Assembly (NCBI GenBank): GCA_902775475.1
Contig: CACYME010000004.1
Span: 1-64,000, forward strand
From: an uncultured Prevotellaceae bacterium
Lineage (GTDB): Bacteria; Bacteroidota; Bacteroidia; Bacteroidales; Bacteroidaceae
DNA: 64,000 bases
Direction of reading: 5' to 3'
This document shows positions 1 through 7,916 of the stretch, one piece after another; the first letter of the stretch is position 1; each line of letters begins with the position of its first letter. The notes below the pieces were generated by a model. The model was not told the DNA's origin. It made no database searches and saw only the letters and a program-made list of their open reading frames with translations. The translations under genes were made by a program, and so were the position numbers.

Positions 1-629
1 ATGTCTGGGCGTTTCATCATCTCGTCGAACAGGCGTAGCATGGCATCGTCAGACTGCGATGCGGCAGAAGCCTCTTGCAACAGATGGTTCATGTCGCAGT
101 AGCCGAAGTTTCCGATTTCCGATTTCACCATCTTCTTCAGCTTGCCTATCACCTCGTCTTTCTCTTCCTGCGGCACGCTGTCAGCCCCGATGCTCTCTAC
201 CAATAGCTTGCCGTAGTGCTCAAGCACATCGGCAAGCCACCAGTCACCATCATCCTCGTCTACATAGTTCAAATCCTCGGCATCAGTAAGTTCAAACATG
301 CGCATGGCTATCTGGAGTGTAGCACTGGCATTGCCCATGTCTAACAGTCGGCGGGCATCCTTCAACACATCGGTTGAAACGCTACAGACCTCATCCCAGT
401 CCGTCACATAGTAACTGTGCCAGCGGTCGCCGATATTCTTCTCCTCGCCGAAGGCATCTTCCAGCCGGGCTATGAAGTCGGCGGCAGAGTCCTCATCGTC
501 AATGAACCGCTCATTAAGGAACTTGGTCAGTTCATTACCGAACTTCTTGTCTCTTTTTGCATAGTCAAGACAGAATCCCCGCAAGTCTTCAAGTGTTGCC
601 AATGGCATTAGGTCGTTAATCTGTTTCAT
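1..629 (-). CDS. hypothetical acidic protein, 3' end outside the window
   Basis: The frame is open from an ATG at 629 to the left edge, about 209 codons, so the C terminus lies outside the window. The translation starts MKQINDLMPLATLEDLRGF. It is rich in Asp/Glu and reads as alternating amphipathic helices, with acidic runs such as DEDDGDWW in the middle. I see no signal peptide, membrane segment or catalytic motif. It resembles helical-repeat accessory proteins of Bacteroidales, but I do not recognise the family and propose no function. A TACTTTTG element at 648-655 (reading leftward) could be its -7 box. I found no matching -33 element. Confidence 0.75.
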   Translation of the reverse strand, partial: MKQINDLMPLATLEDLRGFCLDYAKRDKKFGNELTKFLNERFIDDEDSAADFIARLEDAFGEEKNIGDRWHSYYVTDWDEVCSVSTDVLKDARRLLDMGNASATLQIAMRMFELTDAEDLNYVDEDDGDWWLADVLEHYGKLLVESIGADSVPQEEKDEVIGKLKKMVKSEIGNFGYCDMNHLLQEASAASQSDDAMLRLFDEMMKRPD

Positions 630-775
630 GCTGTATCAATTTTTATGCAAAAGTACACAAAATAATCCGAACAATCCGCGTGTTTTGATAATTATTTGTA
701 GCCTTTGCAGGAAAAGCTTATAATCAGCAATGAATATATGAGCAAAAATGCCTTTGAACAGATTCATTCATCTCT

Positions 776-1492
776 CTATTTCATCCTTTTATAGATAGTG
801 AAAGGTAGATTTCTGCTGATAACAGCAATGAAGCGCCAGCGCTTGGTGACATAGGCTTTAGACTTCTTCTTACGAATGGCAGCAATGATTTGACTGGCAA
901 CTTTATCGACAGGCATCACCCAAAACAGACCTTCTCCTTTCGCCATTGCAGTATCAACAAGGCCTGGACGAATGTCAGTTGTTATTATACGACTACCGCT
1001 ATTGAAAGCTTTCTTACGCAAAGCTTCCATGTAGTTGATTTGATAGGCTTTTGTCGCGCTATAGGCTGGTGCTATAGGTTCTCCGCGAAGGCCACCCACA
1101 GAAGTAATAATGACAAGATGGCCCTTTCCTTGTTGTTCGAACAGACGATAGAGCGTGTCAACAACAAATGTCCATCCGATTACGTTCGTTTCAATAGTTG
1201 GACGTTCTATAGAATAGTCAAGCGAAGGATTCAGTTCGCCTGTTCCGGCACAGACAATGGCCAGGTCTATTTGCCCAAATGCTTCATGGATGCTGTTGAT
1301 GGCCAAACCAGATTCTTCCAGTTTAGTGATGTCTGCCGTTACAGCCTTCATGTTGATGGGATATTGTTGTCGCAACTCTTCTAACAGGTGTGTACGTCGG
1401 CCTACTATACCTATTCTATGGTCACGTTTCGCATAATTCAGAAACAATGCCTTGCCAATTCCCGAGGTGGCGCCTATGATAATGATGTTCAT
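776..1492 (-). CDS. SDR family NAD(P)-dependent oxidoreductase
   Basis: Classical short-chain dehydrogenase of 238 residues. The N-terminal nucleotide-binding motif GATSGIG follows the first strand (residues 7-13), a CAGTGE segment replaces the usual NNAG, and the active-site pair is YSATKAYQ with a Ser in TSVGG upstream. Such enzymes oxidise or reduce alcohol/carbonyl substrates with NAD(P)H in the cytoplasm; the substrate cannot be told from the sequence. I chose the ATG at 1492 instead of the in-frame ATG at 1522, because the promoter -7 box at 1510-1517 lies between them and the longer form would begin upstream of the transcript. A Crp-like regulator lies directly upstream in the same direction. 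Confidence 0.9.
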   Translation of the reverse strand: MNIIIIGATSGIGKALFLNYAKRDHRIGIVGRRTHLLEELRQQYPINMKAVTADITKLEESGLAINSIHEAFGQIDLAIVCAGTGELNPSLDYSIERPTIETNVIGWTFVVDTLYRLFEQQGKGHLVIITSVGGLRGEPIAPAYSATKAYQINYMEALRKKAFNSGSRIITTDIRPGLVDTAMAKGEGLFWVMPVDKVASQIIAAIRKKKSKAYVTKRWRFIAVISRNLPFTIYKRMK

Positions 1493-1509
1493 GTCGCTTT
1501 TTTTGTGCA

Positions 1510-1543
1510 CAAAGTTAATCATATCATCTTAACCTCATACAAA
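1510..1543 (-). promoter_or_regulatory. promoter of the SDR gene
   Basis: Reading leftward, TTTG at 1543-1540 and TAACTTTG at 1517-1510 match the Bacteroidota -33 and -7 boxes. The spacer is 22 nt, longer than the usual 19-20, so strength is uncertain. The -7 box leaves a leader of roughly 10-15 nt before the ATG at 1492 and fixes that start. Confidence 0.5.
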
Positions 1544-1570
1544 TAAATAAACGAAAATGCCATGTTGATA

Positions 1571-1600
1571 GTAAACTCTCAAAACGTTTTGAGAATTTAC
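1571..1600. promoter_or_regulatory. 30-bp near-perfect palindrome between crp-like and SDR genes
   Basis: The 30 bases read the same on both strands except for one mismatched pair. The central 18 bp, TCTCAAAACGTTTTGAGA, are perfect. The palindrome includes the stop codon of the Crp-like gene and sits about 70-80 bp upstream of the likely SDR transcription start, where a class I activator of the Crp/Fnr family usually binds. It lacks a T-run, so it is a poor terminator. An operator for the adjacent regulator is an inference. Confidence 0.45.
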
Positions 1601-2169
1601 AAGCCAAAAGTTACTTCCCTGCGAATATTGCTGATGGTTGTTGGCGTTACTTTCAGGTAAGATGCAATGTCTTTTAAGCTGATGCTTTGCACAAGGTTTG
1701 GGCAACGACGAAGCAAGTCTTTATATCGCTCTCTGGTAGACATGCGGTAGGTGTCAAGATACTGGGCATAGACTTGCGAGAAGAGGTGGTCGGATATGGC
1801 TTGCTGGACTTCTTTCATGCCGTCTGAATCAAGAAACTTGAGCAACTCTTCCCCAGAAAGTAGGAATATCTTGCAGGGCGTTGCTGCCACAATCGTCACT
1901 TCAGAAGTCTTGCCATAAAGACAATTGGGATAATCGCCAACAAATTCGCGCTCAAATGCGAAGCCAGAAATATAGTCTTTCTGTTCAGAAGGATGATGCA
2001 CAAGATACTTGAAAAAGCCCTTCTCCACAAAGCCCACATATCGGGAATGCTCACGTGCCTTGATGAAGTAATCGCCCTTGGCATATTGTACCATTCGTCC
2101 GTGATTAACGCAATAATCTGTCAATGGCGAAAGGTCAAGACCATCGATATATGAATTGAAGCCTGTCAT
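1597..2169 (-). CDS. Crp/Fnr family transcriptional regulator
   Basis: About 190 residues: an N-terminal cyclic-nucleotide-binding-type beta-roll (about residues 20-120, with GDYFIKAREHSRYVGFVEKG), a dimerisation helix, and a C-terminal helix-turn-helix (SLKDIASYLKVTPTTISNIR). There is no Cys cluster for an Fnr-type iron-sulphur centre, and the ligand is unknown. The frame extends upstream to a GTG at 2241 that overlaps the preceding stop as GTGA, adding 24 residues rich in Arg, Gly and Pro. I prefer the ATG at 2169 because it gives the usual family length. It follows the DUF3990 module in the same direction and may be cotranscribed with it. Confidence 0.85.
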   Translation of the reverse strand: MTGFNSYIDGLDLSPLTDYCVNHGRMVQYAKGDYFIKAREHSRYVGFVEKGFFKYLVHHPSEQKDYISGFAFEREFVGDYPNCLYGKTSEVTIVAATPCKIFLLSGEELLKFLDSDGMKEVQQAISDHLFSQVYAQYLDTYRMSTRERYKDLLRRCPNLVQSISLKDIASYLKVTPTTISNIRREVTFGL

Positions 2170-2237
2170 TGAAAGGTTTCCTCGTAAAGTGCCACGGGGC
2201 CGAGGTGCCATAGTTTGGTTTCCTCGTTTTCCTGTTG

Positions 2238-2462
2238 TCACGCTTCGTCTATTTCTTCCCGAAGCATATCCATTACATAGACAGCTCCTTGGTAGTATAG
2301 CCCCGTACTAGCTCGTTCTACTTTCTCGTAGGTGTGTGAGCCATAAACTGCGTCCATAGCTTGTTCCATGGTCATGCCACGCTCCTCCATCAGCATAGTC
2401 ACCAATTCGTGAGTCAAGCACTCTATCTGGAACTGCTTGCTTTGTTCCTCCTGCTTTGTCAT
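2238..2462 (-). CDS. small 74-residue protein, third gene of the DUF3791/DUF3990 unit
   Basis: Starts MTKQEEQSKQFQIEC and is predicted all-helical and acidic, with TGLYYQGAVYVMDMLREE near the C terminus. The start at 2462 is set by an ATGA overlap with the stop of the DUF3990 gene (TGA at 2461-2459), so the two are translationally coupled; the upstream in-frame ATG at 2480 is less likely. Proteins of this size and TGLY-type C-terminal motif accompany DUF3791/DUF3990 pairs in Bacteroidales and Firmicutes. A role as antitoxin or immunity partner is inferred from context only. No DNA-binding motif is evident. Confidence 0.75.
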   Translation of the reverse strand: MTKQEEQSKQFQIECLTHELVTMLMEERGMTMEQAMDAVYGSHTYEKVERASTGLYYQGAVYVMDMLREEIDEA

Positions 2463-2947
2463 GTTTCTTGGATCTTGCAAAGTAAACTAATGGCTCGCTC
2501 CGTTCCAAAAAAATACTGGAATGTAGGGCGAATAAATGAGAGTTGCCTGATGAGTTCCTCCATTGGAATGTATTGCAATTGGTAGCGGCTGATTTGCAGG
2601 CCTACTTTGTCGTTGGCTATGGGGCCATAGACAATGTCGTAGTCATGCGCCTGAATGTGGGTCTTGTTGCGGCGGTTCATAATGATGAATTCCGCCCATT
2701 CTTGAGAATAGCCCTCGAAGATTTTCACTTTCAAGTCCAAAGGCCTAAACAGGATGCTGTCATCAAACTGGTAGGTGGTCAGTATAGGCGCACCCGCTTC
2801 TTCACGGTCAACAGTCCGTTCTGCCATCTGTTGTGCCTGAAGGCGATCAGGGCTGAGATAAAATCCCTGCCCAAAATCCTTGCCGCGACGCCCACGTTTC
2901 AGATCGATCTCTTCAATATGTGTATTTGAACCGTGATATAGTATCAT
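2459..2947 (-). CDS. DUF3990 protein with ADP-ribosyltransferase-like fold
   Basis: 162 residues starting MILYHGSNTHIEEIDL. It has the two N-terminal hallmarks of the family: YHGS (a possible NAD-binding His) and GKDFGQGFYLSPD (a possible stacking Tyr), followed by a central SQEWAEFIIMNRR and a C-terminal YDIVYGPIANDKVG. DUF3990 belongs to the ADP-ribosyl clan, whose members include PARP-like and toxin domains. A toxin that modifies protein, RNA or nucleotides is plausible; the substrate is unknown. Both ends are ATGA overlaps, with the DUF3791 gene at 2947-2944 and the 74-residue gene at 2462-2459. This supports the start at 2947 instead of 2977. Confidence 0.85.
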   Translation of the reverse strand: MILYHGSNTHIEEIDLKRGRRGKDFGQGFYLSPDRLQAQQMAERTVDREEAGAPILTTYQFDDSILFRPLDLKVKIFEGYSQEWAEFIIMNRRNKTHIQAHDYDIVYGPIANDKVGLQISRYQLQYIPMEELIRQLSFIRPTFQYFFGTERAISLLCKIQET

Positions 2948-3171
2948 AATGCCAATGCCCCTCCGTGGCGGTTGCATATAATAGCGATATCCTCCACGGC
3001 GTCCTCAATAGATTGTGTATGTTCCACGCCATAGTGCTTAATCAGGAATTCCATACCTTTGTATTGCCGCAGATACTGGTAGGCCTTGGCATTGGTCAGG
3101 GAAAAATGCTGGGCGAAGGCACCGATAACACAAACCAGATACTCGATAATGTTTGATTGCTCTTTTGACAT
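2944..3171 (-). CDS. DUF3791 protein, probable partner of DUF3990
   Basis: 75 residues, MSKEQSNIIEYLVCVIGAF, helical, with the DUF3791 signature: a Y.YL.QYKG..FL..HY segment (YQYLRQYKGMEFLIKHYGVEH) and a D.AVEDI..IC..HGG ending. It is the first gene of a unit whose members overlap by four bases. The compact size and fixed pairing with DUF3990 fit an antitoxin or regulatory subunit, which is inference. No promoter boxes are visible in the short gap before it, which is occupied by the nifJ terminator, so transcription may depend on readthrough. Confidence 0.85.
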   Translation of the reverse strand: MSKEQSNIIEYLVCVIGAFAQHFSLTNAKAYQYLRQYKGMEFLIKHYGVEHTQSIEDAVEDIAIICNRHGGALAL

Positions 3172-3188
3172 GGATTTGTCGATTAGCT

Positions 3189-3229
3189 ATAAAAACAACC
3201 ACGGGCAGGGCATTTCACCCTGCCCGCGG
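3189..3229 (-). terminator. intrinsic terminator after nifJ
   Basis: A perfect 9-bp stem (3202-3210 pairs with 3218-3226) with a 7-nt loop, followed on the minus strand by a U-rich stretch opposite 3190-3195. It lies 22 nt after the nifJ stop. Confidence 0.85.
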
Positions 3230-3250
3230 CATTGATTATACTATTGGAAA

Positions 3251-6200
3251 TTACTCGCTCCAATCTTCCTGCGTCTTGCGGACGTAGGTCTTGTAGCGCA
3301 GCTGGGCCATCTTCTGGGCCTCGGCGAAGAGCTCCTCGGCCTCGTTGGGATAAGCCTTCTTGACGGAGAGGTAGCGGACCTCGCCCATGAGGAAGTCGTG
3401 GAAGTTTGCCCAGTTCGGCTCCTTCGAGTCGAGGCTGAACGGGTTCTTGCCTTCCTCGATGAGGGCGGGGTTGAAGCGCCACAGGTGCCAGTAGCCGCAC
3501 TCCACAGCCTTCTTCTCCTCGGCCTGGCTCTTGCCCATACCGCCCTTGGCCTTCAAGCCGTGGTTGATACAGGGAGCGTAGGCGATGATGATGCTGGGTC
3601 CGTGCCAAGCCTCGGCCTCGCGGATGGCCTTCAGGGTCTGAGCGTGGTCGGCACCCATGGCAATCTGAGCGACATAGACGTAACCGTAGGTGGTGGCAAT
3701 CATGCCGAGGTCCTTCTTGCGGATGCGCTTACCCTGGGCAGCGAACTGAGCGATGGCGCCGAGCGGCGTAGCCTTCGAGGCCTGACCACCCGTGTTGGAG
3801 TAAACCTCAGTATCGAGCACGAGGATGTTCACGTCCTCACCGCTAGCGATGACGTGGTCGAGACCACCGTAACCGATGTCGTAAGAAGCACCGTCGCCAC
3901 CGATGATCCACTGAGAACGCTTGGCCAGATGAGCCTTACCCTCAAGGAGTTCGCTCTCCAGTGCGCAGCCACGGCACGGGCAGATGGGGCTGCCTGCAGC
4001 CTTGGCCTCCTTGGCCTCCTGCAACTTCTGTGCAGCCACCTCGGCACCGTAGATTTCAATGCCCTTACCCTGCCAGAACTCGATGGCTCCGTCGATGGGC
4101 AGGATAGCCTTTTCGAGGGCAGCTATAAACTCATCCGTTGCCTTGCGGTTGGCAGCAGAGTCATCGTAGGTGTCAAGCCACTTCTGTGTAGCCTCGCGCA
4201 TCCAGTCGAATGCAGTGGTCTTGACCAGCTCTTCGGCCTTCTCGCGTAGGACGCCGCGCATCTTCTTGTGTCCCAGCTGCATACCGAGACCAAACTCGCA
4301 GAAGTCCTCGAACAGAGAGTTGTTGAAGCATGGGCCCTGACCCTTCTCGTTCTTCGTGTAAGGCGTGGAAGGAATAGAGGCAGAGTAGATAGAAGAGCAA
4401 CCAGTAGCGTTGGCAATCATCTGACGGTCGCCGAAGAGCTGCGAGATGAGCTTCACGTAGGGTGTCTCACCGCAACCAGAGCAAGCGCCAGAGAACTCGA
4501 ACAGCGGCTGTGCGAACTGCGAGTTCTTCACGTTGCTCTTGATGTCGACGAGCGACTGCTTCGAGGGCACCTTCACGAGCTTGTCCCAGTCGGCAGCCAT
4601 CTTCTTCATGTCGTCGGCATCGGGGTTGAAGGGCACCATGGTGAGGGCCTTGCCCAGCTTCGGGTTGCCCGGGCAGATGTCGGCGCAGTTGCCGCAGCCG
4701 AGGCAGTCGAGCACAGAGGGCTCGATGACGAAGTGCATGCCCTTCATGGCGGCGGGAGCCTTCATCTCGAGGGTCTCCAGGCCGTCGAAGCCCTTCAGCT
4801 CGTCGTCGGTGAGGACGAACGGACGGATGGCAGCGTGAGGACAGATGTAGGCGCACTGGTTGCACTGGATACAGTTGTCCTTGTTCCACAGGGGCACGAA
4901 GGCCTCCACGCCGCGCTTCTCGTAGGCGGCAGTGCCCACCTCCCAAGAACCGTCGACAGTGCCGTGCTTGACGAATGCGCTGACGGGCAGCAGGTCGCCG
5001 GCCTGGGCGTTGATGGGGCGCACGAGCTCCTTGACGAATGCGGGAGCGTTGTCCACCTTCTCCTCGTCGTCGGGCAGGTTGGCCCACTCGGGCTTCACGG
5101 TCAGCTGCACGTACTCGCCACCGCGGTCGATGGCGGCGTAGTTCTTGTCCACCACGTCCTGACCCTTGGCGCCGTAGCTCTTCAGGGCGGCAGCCTTCAT
5201 CTTCTCCACGGCGAGCTCCACGGGGATGACGCCGGTGATGCGGAAGAATGCCGACTGCAGGATGGTGTTGGTGCGGTTGCCCAGGCCAATCTCCTGTGCA
5301 ATCTTGGTGGCGTTGATGGTATAGACGGTGATGTTGTTCTGAGCGAAGTACTTCTTCACCTTGTTGGGCATGAACTTCTCCAGCTCGTCGGCGTCGAAGA
5401 TGGTGTTCAGCAGGAACTGTCCGTTCTTCTGAAGACCGCGGGTGACGTCGTACATGTGGAGGTAGGCCTGCACGTGGCAAGCCACGAAGTTGGGCGTGGT
5501 CACCAGATAGGTGCTGCGGATGGGCGTGTCGCCGAAGCGCAGGTGCGAGCAGGTGAAGCCGCCCGACTTCTTCGAGTCGTAGCTGAAGTAAGCCTGGCAG
5601 TACTTGTCGGTGTTGTCGCCGATGATCTTCACCGAGTTCTTGTTGGCACCCACAGTACCGTCGGCACCCAGACCGTAGAACTTAGCCTGGAACATGCCTG
5701 CGCCGCCGAGTGCAATCTCCTCGACCTCGGGCAGCGAGGTGAAGGTGACGTCGTCGACGATGCCGATGGTGAAGTGGTTCTTGGGCTCGGGCATAGCGAG
5801 GTTGTTGAACACGCTGATGATCTGAGCGGGCGTGGTGTCGTGAGAGCCGAGACCGTAGCGGCCGCCGACGATGAGCGGACGGTTCTCCTGGTCGTAGAAG
5901 GCGTCCTTCACGTCGAGGTAGAGGGGCTCTCCGCTTGCTCCGGGCTCCTTCGTGCGGTCGAGCACGGCAATCTTCTTCACCGTCTTGGGCACGGCAGCCA
6001 GCAGGTGCTTCACCGAGAACGGGCGATAGAGGTGAACCGAGATCATACCCACCTTCTGGCCGTTGGCGTTCAGGTAGTCGATGGCCTCGCGGGCGGCGTC
6101 GGTGGCCGAGCCCATGAGGATGATCATGCGGTCGGCATCCTCGGCTCCGTAGTAGGAGAAGAGGTGATACTCGCGGCCGGTGATCTTCGAGAGCTCGCCC

Positions 6201-6946
6201 AGATACTTCTCCACCACCTCGGGCACTGCGTCGTAGTAGGCGTTGCAGGCCTCACGGTGCGTGAAGAACGTCTCGGGATTCTCGGCGGTGCCGCGGGTGA
6301 TGGGGCGCTCGGGGCTCATGGCGCGGTCGCGGAAGCGCTTGATGTACTCCTCGTTGACGAGCGGACGGATGTCCTCGTTCTCCAGGAGCTCAATCTTGTG
6401 ATACTCGTGAGAGGTGCGGAAGCCGTCGAAGAAGTTGACGAAGGGCACGCAGGTCTCCAGCGATGCCAGGTGGGCGGCGGCGGTCATGTCCATCACCTCC
6501 TGCACGCTTCCCTCGCAGAGCATGGCGAAGCCCGTCTGGCGGCAAGCCATGACGTCCTGGTGGTCGCCGAAGATACACAGCGAGTGGCTGGCCAGCGTAC
6601 GGGCCGAGACGTCGAAGACGCAGGGAATCAGCTCGCCGGCAATCTTGTACATGTTAGGAATCATGAGCAGCAGACCCTGCGAAGCTGTGAACGTGGTGGT
6701 CAGCGCACCAGCCTGCAGCGAGCCGTGGACGGCGCCGGCAGCACCGGCCTCCGACTGCATCTCCTGCACTGTTACGGTCTGGCCCCACAGGTTCTTGCGG
6801 CCGCGGGCAGCCCACTCGTCTACGTGCTCGGCCATAGGCGAGCTCGGCGTGATGGGGTAGATAGCAGCTACCTCCGAGAACATGTAGCTGATATGAGCTG
6901 CAGCCTCGTTGCCATCACAGGTGATAAATTTCTTTTCTTTTGCCAT
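3251..6946 (-). CDS. nifJ: pyruvate:ferredoxin (flavodoxin) oxidoreductase
   Basis: Single-chain PFOR of 1231 residues. It converts pyruvate and CoA to acetyl-CoA, CO2 and reduced ferredoxin, and is central to anaerobic energy metabolism. Domain order is as expected: the pyruvate-binding domain (YPITPSSPMAEHVDEWA near residue 35), CoA-binding and gamma domains, two 4Fe-4S motifs (CIQCNQCAYICP near residue 692 and CLGCGNCADICPG near 747), the CSGCGE cysteines near 825, and the TPP-binding GGDGASYDIGYGG near 1017, followed by EVYSNTGGQ. All cluster cysteines are present. The length is slightly above the usual 1170-1200. It starts 4 nt downstream of a small membrane protein gene and probably shares its promoter. 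Confidence 0.98.
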   Translation of the reverse strand: MAKEKKFITCDGNEAAAHISYMFSEVAAIYPITPSSPMAEHVDEWAARGRKNLWGQTVTVQEMQSEAGAAGAVHGSLQAGALTTTFTASQGLLLMIPNMYKIAGELIPCVFDVSARTLASHSLCIFGDHQDVMACRQTGFAMLCEGSVQEVMDMTAAAHLASLETCVPFVNFFDGFRTSHEYHKIELLENEDIRPLVNEEYIKRFRDRAMSPERPITRGTAENPETFFTHREACNAYYDAVPEVVEKYLGELSKITGREYHLFSYYGAEDADRMIILMGSATDAAREAIDYLNANGQKVGMISVHLYRPFSVKHLLAAVPKTVKKIAVLDRTKEPGASGEPLYLDVKDAFYDQENRPLIVGGRYGLGSHDTTPAQIISVFNNLAMPEPKNHFTIGIVDDVTFTSLPEVEEIALGGAGMFQAKFYGLGADGTVGANKNSVKIIGDNTDKYCQAYFSYDSKKSGGFTCSHLRFGDTPIRSTYLVTTPNFVACHVQAYLHMYDVTRGLQKNGQFLLNTIFDADELEKFMPNKVKKYFAQNNITVYTINATKIAQEIGLGNRTNTILQSAFFRITGVIPVELAVEKMKAAALKSYGAKGQDVVDKNYAAIDRGGEYVQLTVKPEWANLPDDEEKVDNAPAFVKELVRPINAQAGDLLPVSAFVKHGTVDGSWEVGTAAYEKRGVEAFVPLWNKDNCIQCNQCAYICPHAAIRPFVLTDDELKGFDGLETLEMKAPAAMKGMHFVIEPSVLDCLGCGNCADICPGNPKLGKALTMVPFNPDADDMKKMAADWDKLVKVPSKQSLVDIKSNVKNSQFAQPLFEFSGACSGCGETPYVKLISQLFGDRQMIANATGCSSIYSASIPSTPYTKNEKGQGPCFNNSLFEDFCEFGLGMQLGHKKMRGVLREKAEELVKTTAFDWMREATQKWLDTYDDSAANRKATDEFIAALEKAILPIDGAIEFWQGKGIEIYGAEVAAQKLQEAKEAKAAGSPICPCRGCALESELLEGKAHLAKRSQWIIGGDGASYDIGYGGLDHVIASGEDVNILVLDTEVYSNTGGQASKATPLGAIAQFAAQGKRIRKKDLGMIATTYGYVYVAQIAMGADHAQTLKAIREAEAWHGPSIIIAYAPCINHGLKAKGGMGKSQAEEKKAVECGYWHLWRFNPALIEEGKNPFSLDSKEPNWANFHDFLMGEVRYLSVKKAYPNEAEELFAEAQKMAQLRYKTYVRKTQEDWSE

Positions 6947-6950
6947 TTGT

Positions 6951-7235
6951 TTAGATAAATAAATGTATTAAATAAGTTGTTATTTTTTTTGATTCCTTCA
7001 GTTTGTTCTCTATTCTACTAATCCTTTCAGAAAGGCTGATGAGCTGCATGAGCAACGCCCACCCGACGACAGAAGCACCAACTCCACCAACAAAGGTCAA
7101 AACAGCTTGCGGGAAAGCCATATCCTGACCAGACTCCCAGATTCCCTTGCTTACGAGAAGCGTAAAGAGAAAGCCGCTAATCAGTCCCACCCAGGCGATG
7201 ATGGCCAACAGCTGTTCAATTTTTGTTCGTTTCAT
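6951..7235 (-). CDS. small two-helix membrane protein upstream of nifJ
   Basis: 94 residues from the ATG at 7235 (MKRTKIEQLLAIIAWVGLIS). There are two hydrophobic helices (about residues 8-28 and 45-65), then a charged coiled-coil-like segment (LSERISRIENKLKESKK). I do not recognise the family. The start is chosen because a clear promoter ends at 7287; the longer frame from 7316 would begin inside that promoter. nifJ begins 4 nt after its stop, so the two form a likely operon. Any functional link to pyruvate oxidation is unproven. Confidence 0.65.
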   Translation of the reverse strand: MKRTKIEQLLAIIAWVGLISGFLFTLLVSKGIWESGQDMAFPQAVLTFVGGVGASVVGWALLMQLISLSERISRIENKLKESKKITTYLIHLFI

Positions 7236-7286
7236 TATAATCAGAATAATACCTAAAAAAGATGATTTGTTTTTATAAAACGTGTG

Positions 7287-7317
7287 CAAAGTTACAAAGA
7301 TTTTGGCGAATTGCAAA
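7287..7317 (-). promoter_or_regulatory. promoter of the small membrane protein / nifJ operon
   Basis: Leftward TTTG at 7317-7314 and TAACTTTG at 7294-7287 are separated by 19 nt, an ideal Bacteroidota sigma-A promoter. It leaves a leader of about 45 nt before the ATG at 7235. Confidence 0.8.
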
Positions 7318-7397
7318 GCAGAGTTTGCAAAATATTGCTAACTGCGCTTGTTTTTGTTTTGTCTAAATAAAAGCAAAGAAGCCAGCCAGAACGGGAT

Positions 7398-7812
7398 TTG
7401 TTTTTTGAAAGATATTGACAAAATGGCCATTTTTGTCCTCCATATTTCGAAAATTCTGCACGAAAGAACTTTTGGGCGAAAATAAGCGAGTTTTGAGAGG
7501 GTTTGCTAAATGACTGGCAATCAGCTGCTTGAAGCCGTTTTTACGAAAAAAGGCGTTCGTTGAGAAAAAAAAGTCAACGCCTTTTGAAAATTTGGCGTTG
7601 ACTTTTGAAAATTTGGCGTGCTTACAGAAACGCGAAAAGGAGCAAAATAGGAGCAAAAAACGTGCACAAAAGTAGGGTACATGTGCAAAATTTTAACGTT
7701 TCTCCCTCTATTTTTCATCAGGCAACGCTTCCCCAAGGCTCGAAAACGGCTATTTTTCATTCTAGAATGCGATGCCGCCGTGAACAAATTTTTCTGTGAA
7801 ATATTTTGACAA
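7398..7812 (+). repeat. dispersed ~415-bp intergenic repeat, copy A
   Basis: First of four related AT-rich elements in the window (others at 44.7, 48.1 and 56.5 kb). Its core at 7573-7619 reads GTCAACGCC, a 12-bp spacer TTTTGAAAATTT, the inverted repeat GGCGTTGAC, then TTTTGAAAATTTGGCGTGC, which repeats the spacer and half-site. Shared blocks flank the core: an upstream CGTTCGTTGAGAAAAAA, and downstream CTTACAgAAACGCGAAAA and AGCAAAATAGGAGC, continuing to TTTTTCTGTGAAA. No credible protein is encoded. It lies between two divergent promoters and is not a terminator. Apart from this element and the flanking promoters, the 7236-7955 gap shows nothing else. Confidence 0.85.
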
Positions 7813-7916
7813 ACGCCCCCCGAAAATCCCACTTTTTGACTGAATATGTGCCCTGGTTGAAACAAACAAGATAGTTTCTTAGACATTTGTGAATGGTAGT
7901 TTCGCTTTTTTGTGCT

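Noticed and set aside
4268-6958. An 896-codon open frame on the plus strand over nifJ
   Set aside because: It is the antisense shadow of the GC-rich nifJ gene: composition is dominated by Val, Leu, Gly and His with no domain, while the opposite strand encodes a full PFOR with all motifs.
7363-7886. Open frames through the AT-rich repeat (VSTPNFQKSTPNFQK-type peptides), also at 44.7, 48.3 and 56.5 kb
   Set aside because: The similarity between them follows from the DNA repeat. Frames break at different points, and the hairpin core and low-complexity composition are better explained as non-coding.
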